From the NCBI GenBank assembly GCA_010909165.1, contig VJWM01000151.1:496001-560000 (forward strand): DNA of 64,000 nt, in the 5' to 3' direction. Both the position numbers and the translations under genes were made by a program. Origin of the DNA: Anthoceros angustus (lineage: Eukaryota > Streptophyta > Anthocerotopsida > Anthocerotales > Anthocerotaceae). The notes beneath the pieces were generated by a model. It saw only the letters and a program-made list of their open reading frames with translations, was not told where the DNA came from and did not search any database. This document shows, one piece after another, positions 38,719 to 51,678 of the stretch. The stretch's first letter is position 1. Every line of letters begins with the position of its first letter.

Positions 38719-41700
38719 TCAAGCGGTAACGATTTCCTCATCGATGCCGTCCTCCGTCTCCTCTGGCATGACCTGGACTCCGTTGGCCTGGAAGCATCAA
38801 ATCCAGGAATGTGGGTTGCTGCATTAGGAGTGAAAGCAAGAACTGGATCCACCATCGTGCAGTACCTGATACACAGACTCCACTATCACGGGATCCACAT
38901 ATGGGCCTAGAGCAATTTTCCTGGATATCATCAGGTTGATCGTGATATATGCCTGCTCCATGTTTCCCTGACTGTGGTAGAACTCTATGAGTAGGGCGTA
39001 CAGGTCCCCGATCCGGACAGCTGCCTGCAATTAGGGATGGTTATGAGATGCTGTTCTACATAGATGCTGTAAACAGTTGGGGGGTTTCATAGCTTTCCTC
39101 TCACCTCCATGAAGTTGGGGCTTTTCGAGAGCTGCGCGAGGAGGTCAGAGCATCCCTTCACCATCCCTGCTGGGTCGGATTTTGCCATCCTCCGGATCTG
39201 TAAACCCAGTTGTGAATGTGAGATGAGGTATGGAATTAGAGGTGTGTTGGGGGACAGCTCGCTGGTCACAGCCATGACTCACCTGGACAAATCTCTCAAC
39301 CTCAAGAGTACGTCGTTGTAATGACTTCACTTTTTCATCTCGGTTCGGGGCATCGGATTTCAGCAGGTGCTTCAGAGCTTCTTTCATAGCACCTAAAGCC
39401 TGAAGGTTATGACAGTGAGCATGAGGGCAACAAAAGACTTATCTGGGATGGCTTGGACGGCAGAGGACGGAGGGCACCTTTTCGTAGTCACGGTACTCAT
39501 CTATTTCAAGTTGGGCACATGAGTCATAGAAGGAAGCCAACAAAGTCATCTCTCCAGCTTTTGTGTACATCTGAGGTCAGTGTGTTTTGAAATCAGAGCA
39601 GCTCATGTCTAAAGATCCATACAAGTCTAGTTGCATTTGCCCAAAGCAGAAAGATTCTTTGCACCTGCACAATGTGCTTCATGATGCTGGCATCTTGATG
39701 CCTGTCAAGGCTCTGCAAGTAGTTAGCTGCGAGGACATAAAGCTGCTTATGCCTGCACCACACAGAACTCTTACCACAGCTGGCCAAAAAGTGCTCACAG
39801 TGCTACATAAAGTGTACATTTGGCACTAGGTGCTTCATCTCTCACCTCGATACATTCGCAAAAAATATTATCCTCTCCGTGTCACAAGACTTGAGTAGAG
39901 CCTGGTAACAACAAAATATCATAATACCAGAAAAGGCAATCTCATTGGAGACAAATCCACCAAGAGTTAATTTTAGTCGATCAGGAAGCTTTTGAACAAA
40001 TACGTGTCACGTCAGACTGCAAAACTGACCTACCTGCATGGCCTTGACCCGCTCTCCTGCTTGTGCATATTTCTTGCAGGCAAGATGATAAGAACCCTGT
40101 CCTTGACAACATTCTGCTATTCTCAAGAGAAGCTGTGTGGAATCTTCTGATCTCTTCCCTTCTTTACTCACAAGGAACAAATCTGCCATTCTCTCCGTTA
40201 TCTTCACCCCTTCCTTGACGCACTGATAAGTTTTGAGAATGTGTCAGAACCACCAAGTCGATTGTTGTTTTGCCAGTAGTCATAGGCTCTGGACAGCTTT
40301 TCGTACCAGGTCAAGTGCATGGTCATACTTCTTTGCTGCTATGAAAAGTTGAACTGCCTTTTCCACTTGCTTATGCTCCATCAAAAAATCCCCACACCTG
40401 TTAAGGACCAAGATGCAGGCAAATTGACAGGGCAGTGCAAGTACCAGTCTCTCTTCATAGGCTTTCAAATGCAAAGCTATGCTAGACCCCTGTATCAGGT
40501 ACCTCGCCAGCAGGGCCGGATCAGCTCCTTCATCAAGATCATCTGCAATAGCCTTCAATGCATTGAAAAGCTGAGAGCTGAAGCAGACATCTATTGCCTT
40601 CTCCAAGTCTCCACCCTGTATATTGTTGTCATTTGCGACACTCATCTCATCAGTACCAACAAATGGGAGCATCCAAGTTGTATAATCCAGAAGAGAATGA
40701 GTTCACAATGGAAGTCAAAGACCTTCTGGTAGAGGAGAACCGACTCCTCATACATGGCTTTAGCCTCGAAATATCTGGCTGAAGCAAGCATCAAATCCTT
40801 TGGACTCTGCAGTTGGCGTGCTCAGTCATGATCTGCACTCTGCCTGTTCCAAGTGTGAAGGCTTTTTTATATAGAGAACCGTGTTACCTGCAATGACAAT
40901 GCGAGCAACTCGCTATCCACCCCGTATTTCATGGCAAGCTCCGCAGCATAGCTGTATTTCCCTGCCTTTCCAAAGAACTGGATGGCAAGCGGCACATTTC
41001 CTATCTTCTCATACTGCACATTATTCCAGCCCCCCTTGTTGGAACCCTTTAACAACTAGAAAGATTTAAGGCCTCAACGGAGACACAGTCACTAAATGCC
41101 AAGAATACTATACCTGTCGACCAAGATAAAATGCTGCAGATGCATTTGATGTTTCCTTAACAGCTGCAGCTGCAGCAGAAAAATCGTTCTGGAGGCAGTA
41201 CACGCGTACCAAAGAAATTGTATCTCCAGCCTACACCCTCTCCACGCATTGTTCATGGACATTATTCATCTAGGTCTAGTAATGCATCACATCCCTCCGC
41301 AGAAACTTAAAGGATCTACAAGAGCTTGGAGCTTCTTACAGCTTTATAGTAGGCTATGGCATTCGGAAGATCACTGTTTGATTCACAGTAATGAGCCCAC
41401 CATCGCTGCAAAACTGGATCACTGCTGTTGTCAATATAAACATGCAGCTCGTCTAACTGTTGCCCTGAATATAACATCCTTGGAACTTCATATCTAAAAG
41501 CCAAGCAGTTGAGCAGCTAGTTTTCAGTGTACGACGAATACTGATGAGCAAATGTCAACATTCTTGTATCCAACCAGAAAGAAGCGGAAACAAGAGCACT
41601 GTGTGTGAGTTGCAGTGGGGTTGCAATTATCAGGCAGCTTGTCACCTATGGGTTTCAGACAATTCGTAGTGTTGGATTGCTGCTTGAATATTGCCCATAG

Positions 41701-44348
41701 CTTCGAAGTGTTTAGCATACGCATGATGTGTGTTTTTCAAATGAACTCTATCATGTTCTGTGGCAACCTCAATAGCCTTCTCCCAATTTCCACACATCTA
41801 ATACCACAGTATATTGATAACACTCTGAAGCAGGTGTACAGCAGTCTGTAGCTAGAACAGAACCACTAAACCATTACTCTCACCATGAACGTGCCAAGGT
41901 CAGACCTGATATAGCTGATTCAAAAGGTCATAGCGCCCACATTCCACGTAGAGTCTGGCTGCCTCATCTTTAAGGTTCAGCTGGAGGGCGATTCTTGCAA
42001 CCTTTGCCTCCTCCTCTTCCTGTACCAAAGATAATCAACGGCTGAAGCTGAATTTTTGTGTAGTTCTTCAAACTGCTGAAACTGAAATCCTGAATATCGC
42101 AAAGCATACCAGATCCTCAAGACCAGCCCGAACAAAAGCTGCAGCAGACGCGCGTTTCATTTTTCCAAAACAGTAGAGGGCCACATCAATCCGCTTGGAC
42201 CTCACACAAGTGCGAGCCACTTTTTTCCAGATCTCTGGATCTTCTATGGCCCGTAAACTTTTATAAGGTGCATCGGTATGGTCAGCACATATGTGATAAC
42301 TATACTCCAACAATGCAGCCTTGGTTTTCTGGTCTGCAGATTCCTGCGTACTTTGCAGAAAACCCAATACCATGATGTCGGTTAAGCGCCAGTCTCAGTT
42401 TCCTGTTCGACCAACTAATGAAAACGGCTGTTAAACAACAACGGAGTACCATTCCCCAAAAATCACTGATTGTTTGCCTCTGAATAACAGAGCTTGTGCC
42501 TTCTCCTCGAGTATGCGTCCGTACAAGGTACAGATAAGGCACGTGCACCCCCAACAGGCCCAAACTTGGATCATCTAATTTGACCTGAATCAAGTTCAGC
42601 AAAAACAATTTCAGAGACTTGCATGTCCTAAACCAGAGAACACCAAAAGTTCATATTGCCCAAGCAAGTGGCCATCCCTCTACCTAGAGAGGTGCCAGAA
42701 AGTTGTTTAAAATCTTGTAAGCAAATGCAATTCCCCTTTATGGAGAGCAGTTCCTGCCTTGTCCTGTATGTATATGTCATTTGCATAGTCGACAAAGAAG
42801 GTAGTAACTGTCCCCAGCAGCATCTTTCCAGACGGGTCACTTGTGGCCATCTGCTTCATGTAGGTATGTGCCCCATTAGACCATACAAAGAGCAACGGCT
42901 AAGGTTTGAAGCAACTTCTTACAACAACTTGGTTTCTGCGCTGCCACTCACAGGACATGTTTCACATGCCAGCAACTTAGGCTCCTCGACATCCCAGCAA
43001 TGTGAGCATGGCATTGTGTTGGCAGATCTGTCAATGCAAGCAAAAAACTGCGCGTCTGGACAACAGTATGTTTCAAAAATATCATGCACATCACAACTTG
43101 TATGACAGTAGCGATTGCAGGGAAGCTACCTGAAACTGTGTTCAACTGTTTTGTTATATGCAGTATCATAGATAAACAAGCGTAGATCCCCATCTACTGA
43201 GCCAGAGCTATTGATGAGAAAGCTCACTTTCCTAGCATCGCAATTACATCGAACAGAGTGAATATCAGCATCTCCTGAATCAATAACAATCTGCACCGAC
43301 AAGCAAATTAACCCCCTGCCTGTACTTTGCATCCTTCGAGAAACACTAAGGATGTACTGACTTACCCTTCTACGGTCACGTGGCCCATATAGCTTGATGC
43401 TCGAGCCACTTAATTCCCACATATGTACAAAGAATTTTGAAGTGACCTGCGGGATAAAGAGGAACACGGTCCCTGCTTAGCAGATCCTCCACGCAATATT
43501 GCAAGGTACCAAAGAACTGGAAGCTAGAAGAAGTCCTCAGCCCACCAGTACGAGAAATCCGTCACACACATCCATGTTGCATGCTTTGTCACTTGATTCA
43601 TTCTTGAAGAGCGTCTCAGATTGTGCACCCTGGAATGAATCCGGATAGAATGCCTCAAACGACTCGCTACCTCGTACAACTCCACTCCCCCCTCCATTCA
43701 ATGTACAATATGCAAGAAGAGAGATGCCTCTGTCTGCTGAGCTCCAACCTCTAAGGTCAACGCCTTCAATCCTCCCTCCCAGATTTGAAAGATGTAACTG
43801 TGGTGGATCATGAGAGTTGAACCCTCAGCAATTGAGAAAGTGGCCTTCAGCTCCATTCCTGAACGCACACCATCGCCCCACCAACAGTGAGCGGCAGCTG
43901 GAAATGCAGAATTGTGGTAGCCAATCAGTTACCATGTGAAAACAGACCCGAAGCTTCGAATTGGTAGACTTCAGCACTAGCAGCCTTCCAGAGGAGGACC
44001 TGCTGATCCCAGACATCCACACCTTTGATATCCGAAGTGGACGTCAAAACATGTGAGCACTGCCATCAGCAAAATCTGTCAGTTCAGGAAAATATTCCAA
44101 CAGCAAAGCATCTCACGCCACATTACGAATGATGAATGCCAGCTGCACAGTCTATGTAGAACCATAACTCGACAAGGATTGCTGTCTCAGAGAAGATTGA
44201 ATCGTACCTCCGAGTGTAGGGCTGAAACAAGAGCCTCAACAGCAGAGAGCTGGACAACTGCCAACTGCTTGCGGCAACTTCGCTGGATTCGCTTGGCGCT
44301 GGCATCTCCCTTGGTGAGCGACGCGCGGGCAGAAGCTAATGCTGTCAT
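38719..44348 (-). CDS. IFT140: Intraflagellar transport protein IFT140, N-terminally truncated
   Basis: About twenty minus-strand exons follow animal IFT140 in order. The first recognisable exon is 44348-44208 (AVVQLSAVEALVSALHSE), then 44059-43933 (GVDVWDQQVLLWKAASAEV). Next come second-propeller pieces (LRGWSSADRGIS; SVRCNCDARKVSFLINSSG; CSHCWDVEEPKLLACET). TPR-like repeats follow: AIEDPEIWKKVARTCV near 42240, YEVPRMLYSGQQLDEL near 41475, ALKAIADDLDEGADPALLAR near 40540, GSYHLACKKYAQAGE near 40080, VLAANYLQSLDRHQD near 39720, IRIGDLYALLIEFYH near 39015. The acidic last exon, 38787-38719, ends DEEIVTA. IFT140 is a core subunit of the IFT-A complex, needed for retrograde transport and membrane-protein entry in cilia. 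The first beta-propeller (roughly 430 residues in animal proteins) is missing: the first Met follows an in-frame stop, and TRM6 begins 276 bp away. Confidence 0.9.
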
Positions 44349-44624
44349 TCTTGATTCTCAGGTGCAGCTGGATTTTCAGACTGCAGGGCACAAAAAAGAG
44401 GTGTAGATTGAGTGGAAGAAAGGACGAAAATTGAATGCAGCGCAGAGCGCAACCCAACAAGTAGCTAGGTACTAGCTTTTTAGCATGACCGAGGGGAGGA
44501 GGAGGTAACGGCCCGTTGTCACGCCAAGCGGAAGGCAAGCTGAAACGACCTAATCATCCAGGCTCCAGGCTGCAGTGAAAACGAGAACCAGTTTGAAGAT
44601 CATCGTAGAGGCAGCGGTGGCGTC
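44349..44624. promoter_or_regulatory. Divergent IFT140-TRM6 intergenic region, 276 bp
   Basis: Lies between the first IFT140 Met (minus) and the TRM6 Met (plus). It probably acts as promoter for TRM6. If IFT140 is truly truncated, the same DNA may have come to border it by rearrangement. An in-frame TGA just upstream of the IFT140 Met rules out simple extension of that exon. Confidence 0.4.
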
Positions 44625-47086
44625 ATGAAGGACATGGAGAAGGTGGAGGCGAGCGCAGATGGCGAGGAGGAGAGAGTGCGATTACGCCGGGCTCCCATCA
44701 TGGAGGCTGGAAATGCTGTGCTTCTGGACATCAATGATGGCGACCGAGCTCTGTTTGCGCATCTCACCCCCTCTGCGTGCGTAATTCATCTGCATGCACG
44801 CTCATGCGCTGGCTCCTGCTGTTCTGATCATTTTGGCCCTGCTGCCTGTGCTAATTCCCAAAAGCTTGGCTGCAGAGATGTGAAGATTGGGAAGTCCAAC
44901 TGCTCGCTGGCTCCCTTGATAGGATGTCCTTACGGCACAGTTTTCGAGGTCCAGTATGGAGGTGGCAAACCCCGACTCCACAAACTACAGCAGGGGAATA
45001 ATGCTGAGCAGGAGCAGGCAAGGGAAAACGCAAGTGAAGAAGCAGAGGAGCAGCATGGCAGAGACAACCGGAATTTGGTTGATAATAATACTGCTCAGAG
45101 TCTATCAGTGGAGGACATAGAGAATCTGCGCAGGTGTTGCCAAAATATCAACCCTCTTTGCTCTTGCGATTTTGAGCTCTCGGTTTGCTTGATGGATGTA
45201 ATGTGGAACATTTCTGAATTCCGGTACTGTGACTGCACAGGTCGGGGGCATCAGGGAAGGAGATTATTGATGCACTAATTGAAAACAGTGCATCCTTTCA
45301 CACTAAAACCCAGTACTCGCAGGTGAGTATGATGTGGTAGGGATTTGGAGAGTGGATGTAGTACGGTTCCTTTGAAATTTGTGAATCATGCTGCTTTTGC
45401 TGCAGGAAAAGTACAAGAGGAAAAAACAGAAAAAGTACTCACCTCAGATCATCACCAGGAGGCCTTCTGCCCTAAGGTTGGTGACCATTGCACTTATAAT
45501 TTGTGGGGAACGTGACTACGCCTGTTCGAAAGCTGTGGAGTGGAGCCACGTTTATCTACCCTGCTGACGTCCTCTCTCACATGAAACTGTCATGTGTGGG
45601 CTTTCTGCAGTGTCTGTGAAGCATACTTCATGAAAAATCCACAAAAGATCGGGTACTGTCTCTTTACCCTATGTGTCTCTGATTTGCACCATCCTGTTGC
45701 TGATTTCTGCCGTAGAGACTTTGTAACGAGTTATACCATGAGTACCACAATTTGGTTCAGCTTCAATAATTTGGGTGCAGGTTCATAAGATCAGACACAC
45801 TGGCACTCTTGCTTTCCCTAGCAAACATAGGAGCACATGCAGATGTTTTAGTCCTGGATCTTGTCGGAGGCCTTCTTACAGCTGCAGTCGCAGAGCGTGT
45901 GGGAGGTGAGACAGATCATCCAAATCACTTCTCATTCCTCCTCGTCTCCTCTCCCTGACTGTCCACCATTACTCCTGCTACTTTTTCAGGCTACGGCTCC
46001 ATCTGCAGCACATATATTTCACCTAAACCCCCATCTATAGACATGATACGGCTGTTCAACTTCGATGCCGCTACTGCAGCCAGGTATGTCATACACCTTT
46101 CACACCTGTCCCTTCCTGCATCCCTGCAACCACACTTCCCATAACCCACACCTCCGCGCGTGCCATGTGCAGCATCCAACGCGCTTCCATGGCGGACCTG
46201 ATCACCGCTCGTGCGGCTGAAAGTGCCACCACGGGTAAGGCTCACTCAGACCTTGCACAACGGGATGCACCGGGGGAGGCTGAACCTGAGCCTCATTCCG
46301 CATGCATGCCTTTGCCCGAGAGATCCTGCGAGGGGGTAGAAGCATCAAGTGAACCAAGAGCGAAGTCATCAAACGGGGATGCAGTTAACACGGCTGTTGA
46401 TCTCGAGGTCCGAGAAAGCAGCATGTGTCCAGAACCAAACGGGAAGGCCGCCACAACCAGTAGACCAAAGCCAGGCAGGCTTGCAAGCCCCCAGGACATC
46501 TCCCGCTGGACACGCAAGGGTTTTAGCAGGTACACACGCCAACTTCCATCTCCTCTGCAAACGCAAATGCACCTCCAGCCCACTAAGTTAACCTAATCAG
46601 TCTCCTTGTTCGATTCTTTTAGCTTACTCGTGGGAGCTCCCGACATGAATCCATGCTCGGTAGCCGAGCAAGTCCTGCCACTGCTACGGGGTTCAGCCTC
46701 CTTCGCCATCTACCATCCCTACCTGCAGGTTTCTCCACTTTACCACATCCCCGCTCACATTCCACCCACCATTTCCTTCTAACAGAAATCTTCTTTCCCT
46801 TTTTGTTTCACCAGCCACTGGCAGAATGTATGCAGGCTCTGCAGCAGCGCCGCACGGCTGTGGCCTTGCAGCTCTCAGAGCCATGGCTTCGAGAATACCA
46901 GGTAATTCGACATCCTTGTGTAAGTAATTAACATTATGTAGATGAACGCATGCATGTGCGTGCGTGTCTGACCTTCTCTCCGCGTGCTGTGCTCCGCAGG
47001 TGCTTCCGGCTCGGACCCATCCGCAAATGCAGATGAGTGCAACCGGCGGCTACATCCTGAGCGGGATCAAAATTGTCGAGTCATGA
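44625..47086 (+). CDS. TRM6: tRNA (adenine-58-N1) methyltransferase non-catalytic subunit TRM6
   Basis: Eleven exons: 44625-44776, 44876-45133, 45241-45322, 45407-45477, 45611-45652, 45781-45905, 45990-46083, 46173-46529, 46623-46728, 46815-46901, 47000-47086. Phases agree, giving 486 residues. Features in order: VLLDINDGDRALFAHL near residue 30, KIGKSNCSLAPLIGCPYG, NRNLVDNNTAQSLSVEDIEN, EKYKRKKQKKY, FIRSDTLALLLSLAN, DVLVLDLVGGLLTAAVAERVGG, and a C-terminal EPWLREYQVLP stretch ending IKIVES. This is the Gcd10/TRM6 family. With the catalytic TRM61 it makes m1A58 in the T-loop of tRNAs, including initiator tRNA-Met, in the nucleus. The Rossmann-like fold lacks a functional SAM site, as expected for this subunit. 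Residues about 290-400 form a low-complexity insert that varies in the family. Intact. Confidence 0.93.
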
Positions 47087-47424
47087 AGTGAAGCTGGTGT
47101 CAGGAATAGTTCTGTAGGTGCCGCAGGCAGACACTTGTGCTCCAACTGCTGTTGTCCATCTTCAGTGCTGTTGATGCTATGGAGATGCCCACTTGCCACA
47201 CTGAGCAGTGTCCTGGATCCGCCAGCGGTGCCTGCAACTCGCCTGCTGCAGTCACTGTGCACTGCACGGCCAACACTATGAAGCCAGTCCGGTTTCCGTC
47301 CCTTCGTAATCATTTGCACGCGTCATGTGCCAAAAGCTGCCAGTCGGACGGGACTTGCCGAGTGCCGTCTTCCTATGTTGATTCGCATTCGGACTCAGCG
47401 GGGCCCACCACCCTGTTGGATGTG
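47087..47424. other. TRM6 3' flank
   Basis: Probably the 3' untranslated region of TRM6 and spacer. No separate gene seen before the MITE. Confidence 0.4.
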
Positions 47425-47432
47425 GCCGGAAC

Positions 47433-47860
47433 CTGACTATCATTTTGACCGAGTACTAGCTCAGTCCCGGGACCGCCTAGCCTGGCTACGCTCGGTCCCG
47501 GACCGAGCAGGGACCGTGCCTTTTTGCGACCCTTTGTCACTAAATATAATAAATATTAAATAAATAATTTATAAATAATAATATAAAAGACTGCAGACTG
47601 CGGAGTCCGCACAATGCAGCCGGCAGACTGCAAACTGCGTCCACGATAAGATGGGTCCATGTGTCCATAATAAATATAAATCCTTGTATATAAAATTAAG
47701 TAATTTACTAATTTTAGGACCTTTTATGAACCCTCGGTCCCCGAAGGTAATAGGGGACCGAGGGTGGGGACTGGACTCCCGAAGAACCTCCGGTCCCATG
47801 TTTTTTTTAACACATGCCGGGACCGGGACCGAGCTTGGCATGGGTCAAAATGACACCCAG
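47433..47860. mobile_element. hAT-type MITE, copy 2 (8-bp target-site duplication)
   Basis: A 428-bp relative of the element at 26281-26668 in the opposite orientation. Its right end reads GGTCAAAATGACACCC, and the left end is decayed (CTGACTATCATTTTGACC). A perfect 8-bp duplication GCCGGAAC flanks it (47425-47432 and 47861-47868). It carries an extra GC-rich insertion of about 65 bp near 47590-47650 with repeated CTGCAGACTGCGG-type words. It inserted about 340 bp downstream of TRM6. Confidence 0.85.
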
Positions 47861-47868
47861 GCCGGAAC

Positions 47869-48480
47869 CCCTTACAATCTCGTTGAATACATCTGCTTCT
47901 TCTCCGCTATTTCACTCGAGTTGCTAATTTGCTAACGGAAAAAACTTGCTACCGGTATGCTTAGGTGTGGTAGGGTCGTCGACTAGATGAAGAGTGCAGC
48001 TAATATGTTTTACATGATCACTATTTTTAATATATGATACTGTTCAAACTAGCACATGTAGAATTTTTTTATCTCTAATAGATTTTTATTATTTTTTTGA
48101 TCTGAAGTATAAAAAAGTTGATATTTATCTAATAACTACATCAATATTTTACAAGGATTCTATGCTTATAGTGATACATAAACGGTCTAGCTATATGAGA
48201 AGGTTAATTAAATAAAATATATCAAAAAAAGAATGAAACTTAACTTTTTGTACTCTTCGTTGACTCAACATGTTACACAAAATGTATAGCCTCAACATTG
48301 CTATATATTTTATAAAGTATGGTTTTGCTCTTAATGTCTCTTCGACGTAGGAGTTCATTGGTTCTTGGGATATAATACTCAAAATAATAGTTACATTGTT
48401 TAGAAAGTTTGATAAACATATTCAATCATTCCACTGCTGAAATCTTTGATTATGGATAGTCTATTTGCTCACAAACTCTC
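47869..48480. other. AT-rich stretch without genes
   Basis: No coding sequence or structural RNA recognised. Confidence 0.4.
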
Positions 48481-48488
48481 CACTCTAC

Positions 48489-48612
48489 TGCCACCGATGT
48501 TCTCCAATTTATTGCCTAATGCCACCATTGTTTTCCAATTTATTGCCTGATGCCACCATTGTTCTCCAATTTATTGTCTGATGCCACAATTGTTCTCCAA
48601 TTTATTACCTAA
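48489..48612 (+). repeat. Tandem repeat, 31-bp unit, four copies
   Basis: The unit TGCCACCATTGTTCTCCAAT plus TTATTGCCTGA recurs at 48489, 48520, 48551 and 48582 with a few substitutions. Confidence 0.85.
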
Positions 48613-49089
48613 GATTGCCGCATCAGAATATATGGATTGTGTATTATTTAGCATGACAATAGTGGAGACCTCTAGTAACTTAATCTACATGATATTGAAG
48701 GAAAGATTAGTTAGCCTAAGAATGGTCGATACCCTTCATAATTCAAAGTACCTCATATTGAATTAATAATTACTTGCTTATTGTTTAAGATCTATTATAT
48801 AACACAAATTGATCATTATCCTTTGTCCCATTGTTATTCGACTCGTGCGCACGTATGCATTTTGTATGTTATGGCATGCTAGTTGACTAGAGCAACTTTA
48901 TGAAGTTGGACAAGTCACTTATATGGTGAGGTTTACAACTTAACAAAAGATTTTGTTACTTGGCGTTTATAGTTGTTGCAAACCGATTGCTTCAACCCTA
49001 TGCACAACCGATGTACTACTCCGTGAGCCGCTGTAGAGACAACCTCAGCGAGAGGGAGTATGACTATAGCTTCTGGAAGTCGAGTTGAT

Positions 49090-49378
49090 AGACTGTAGCA
49101 CAAATGCAACATTACAACAACAAGTGATCAACCTCTGATCAGCTTGTAACTCATCTAGTATGAGAGGGAGAGGTAGAGGATAAAACAGACTGAGTTAGTT
49201 ACAAGTGACTAAGAGGTAACTAGCGCACGTTAGACCAGCTAGAATTATCTAGCGAAGGGTCGTGACTCTTCATACTTAGGCTATAAAAGTCCGCCATGTA
49301 AACACAATTGTAGTTCATAACTAAAAAGCATATGTTTCTCATTTTCATACGCTTCCGCACAAGCTCTTCTAACTAATA
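49090..49378 (+). mobile_element. Copia-type LTR fragment, plus orientation
   Basis: Contains GAGGATAAAACAGACTGAG (about 49178) and ends CATACGCTTCCGCACAAGC then TCTTCTAAC (about 49349-49376). Both are found in opposite orientation, joined with an internal deletion, at 53944-54003 next to a primer-binding site. A TATAAAAG near 49282 could be the LTR promoter. The left boundary is uncertain, and no internal domain follows, so it may be a solo or truncated LTR. Confidence 0.6.
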
Positions 49379-50759
49379 GATGTTTCCACGGCTTTCCTAA
49401 ATGATAAACTTGAACAAGTCATGTGTAAGACCAAACATGAGAGTTTTAGGATCTACCTATCCTGGAATAGATCGGGATAGGCATAGGGAAAAGAACAAGA
49501 CAAATGTTGGCACGCAGGGGGTTAAGAACTAAGCAAACACACATATAAACAAACAAATAAGGAGCACCAAAAACTCGTTGGGCAACAACAACCGCAAAAT
49601 AATAACATCCTTAACGGAATCGTGTGCTAGGTGGTGTAAGCACCCGAGCCGGTGATGAGGAAACAATTTATGTTAGGTGCGTAGGGCTAATAAATAGTAC
49701 CTTGACAAATATTAATCTTATTACTCTCATTCAATATGGAATGAGTGAGACATTAGCTAAATAAGGCACAAAGATAATTTTTCTTACACACCTACAGCGA
49801 ATATCCAGTAATCTAAGTTGCAATGCTGATGGTTATCCTCTTAATCCACCGACAATAATACATTAAATAAATACTTAAGCACGTCAAACTTTATGTGTGT
49901 AATTTTCGACGCGAGGTTACCAACTAATAAAATACAAATGAAAAAGATGAACCTCTGTAGGCACCTCAAGTGCCCACTAGTGGGCATTTCGCCAACAGTT
50001 AACCAAGTCCCCTTACAGTGATTGTGAAATTCAAGACATATAACACTTATATTCACTTATTTATTGAATTTTAAATCTTGAGGTTTTCTCCCCATTAGTA
50101 CTCTACTCCATAACATTGTATTCATTCATTCATTCATAGACTTTAGAACTTGATTAATGTTTATAACCAAATTGTAGCCAATCTAAAAGATGCATTTGTA
50201 GAAAGGCTAACCAAAATTTTTGAAGCAAAACATCTTTATTCAGTCACGACAAATAAAACCATCGTTACTAATGTTTGTTACCCAATCGTTAGAAATGATA
50301 ACTCAGGTTGTTGAAACATTAGTTTTCCTTGATGCTCAGAAGCGTTATTATTTGTACCAAACCAAAAGCAAATTATTTTTCATTTTTTGACTTTTATTTT
50401 TATATTAAATTTCTCATGGATTTGTATTCTGTTCATTAGAATTCATATTTTGTTATTTTAGCATCTGGTTTGTGACTTGTTACTTATGGGTTGTTCCATA
50501 AGTAACAAATTAACTTGAATTCGGGTGTATTTTTTATGTCTAATTTGTTAACTGTTGCGTACTGTAGGCTTCATAACTAAGAAAGTTATAGTGACCTCTC
50601 ACGCTATCTTTGTTCAAAGCTAACTTGATTGGAGATACACCGCAAAGAAAAGCTTTACACAATTGTTCTTTTAGCATTCGAATATATTCAACATTTGATC
50701 ATTCTATGCGATAATGATAATGTTGAACGATGTACAAATATTTCTGTAGTTGTCATTCT
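49379..50759. other. AT-rich stretch without recognised genes
   Basis: No family-like frame. Short open frames only. Confidence 0.4.
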
Positions 50760-50769
50760 CAATGGTTAG

Positions 50770-51262
50770 CTGAGTGCACGCCGTGAACTCTAGCCGTGCC
50801 CTGTAGTGAAAGCAACTATAAAATTGCCCAAAGAACAAGATTAGTCAAACCCTAGAATCCTTCATTCATTTGTACCCGTTGCTACAACAACTCAAAAAAT
50901 ACAAACATGGTATCATTGTGTTCCTCTCACCAGATAATACAAAAATCGTTACATTCAACTTAGTGGTTTGCGAGAAAATTGACCTCGTATTGTAATCATA
51001 CTTGACATCCGTGTTAATGCCATCAACCATCCTTCCTCGCAGCTTAGGGCGCTATGGACTCCAGCCATGGCCTACAACGAAACCAGCCATATAATTGCCC
51101 AAAGCGTAGAATTGGTCAAACCCTAGAATCCTTCTTCCACATATACTCATTGCTACAGCCCTTTAAAAAATTAATACGTATATGGTATCACGGTGTTCCT
51201 CTCATCAATACCTATTTGATAAATCAAAATGGTCACAGTTAGCTTAGTGGTTTGCGAGAAGC
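50770..51262 (+). repeat. Direct repeat of about 210 bp, two copies about 283 bp apart
   Basis: Copies at about 50770-50975 and 51052-51262 share ATTGCCCAAAG, GGTCAAACCCTAGAATCCTTC, ATGGTATCA, GTGTTCCTCTCA and TTAGTGGTTTGCGAGAA, with divergence between. The ATGGTATCA words resemble degenerate tRNA-Met primer-binding sites, so these may be LTR ends. Confidence 0.6.
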
Positions 51263-51478
51263 AAAATAGGCTTACTGGCTAACTACCGAAGCCACAAGTG
51301 AGGATACTGAGGATATGTTCTTTAGTATGTTCAATGTTCTTTAGTTGTCATTCTCTATGGTTTTTTGAATGGTCAGTACCACTTCCTCCATCGGAAACAG
51401 TTCCTACAACATCTTCCTTCCTCAACCCCCATAGCATATGCTGTGTTGTAGTGAATAAGAGTAGGTTTGTGCACCAAA

Positions 51479-51568
51479 ATCCACCAAACACCTTCCTTGG
51501 TACAGGGTCTTCCAAACACCTTCCTTGGTACAGGGTCCACCAAACACCTTCCTTGGTACTTGGTCTAC
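51479..51568 (+). repeat. Short tandem repeat, about 28-bp unit, three copies
   Basis: The block CCAAACACCTTCCTTGGTAC recurs three times in about 90 bp. Confidence 0.8.
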
Positions 51569-51678
51569 AAGGAACTCTTGCTTACTGTTATAAAAAAACG
51601 TGCAAAGATGACAAGGCACAAGGCGATAGGGATTATTGCGCTCTATCTCCTTTTGCCTTTGGCTTGATTTTTGATGTT

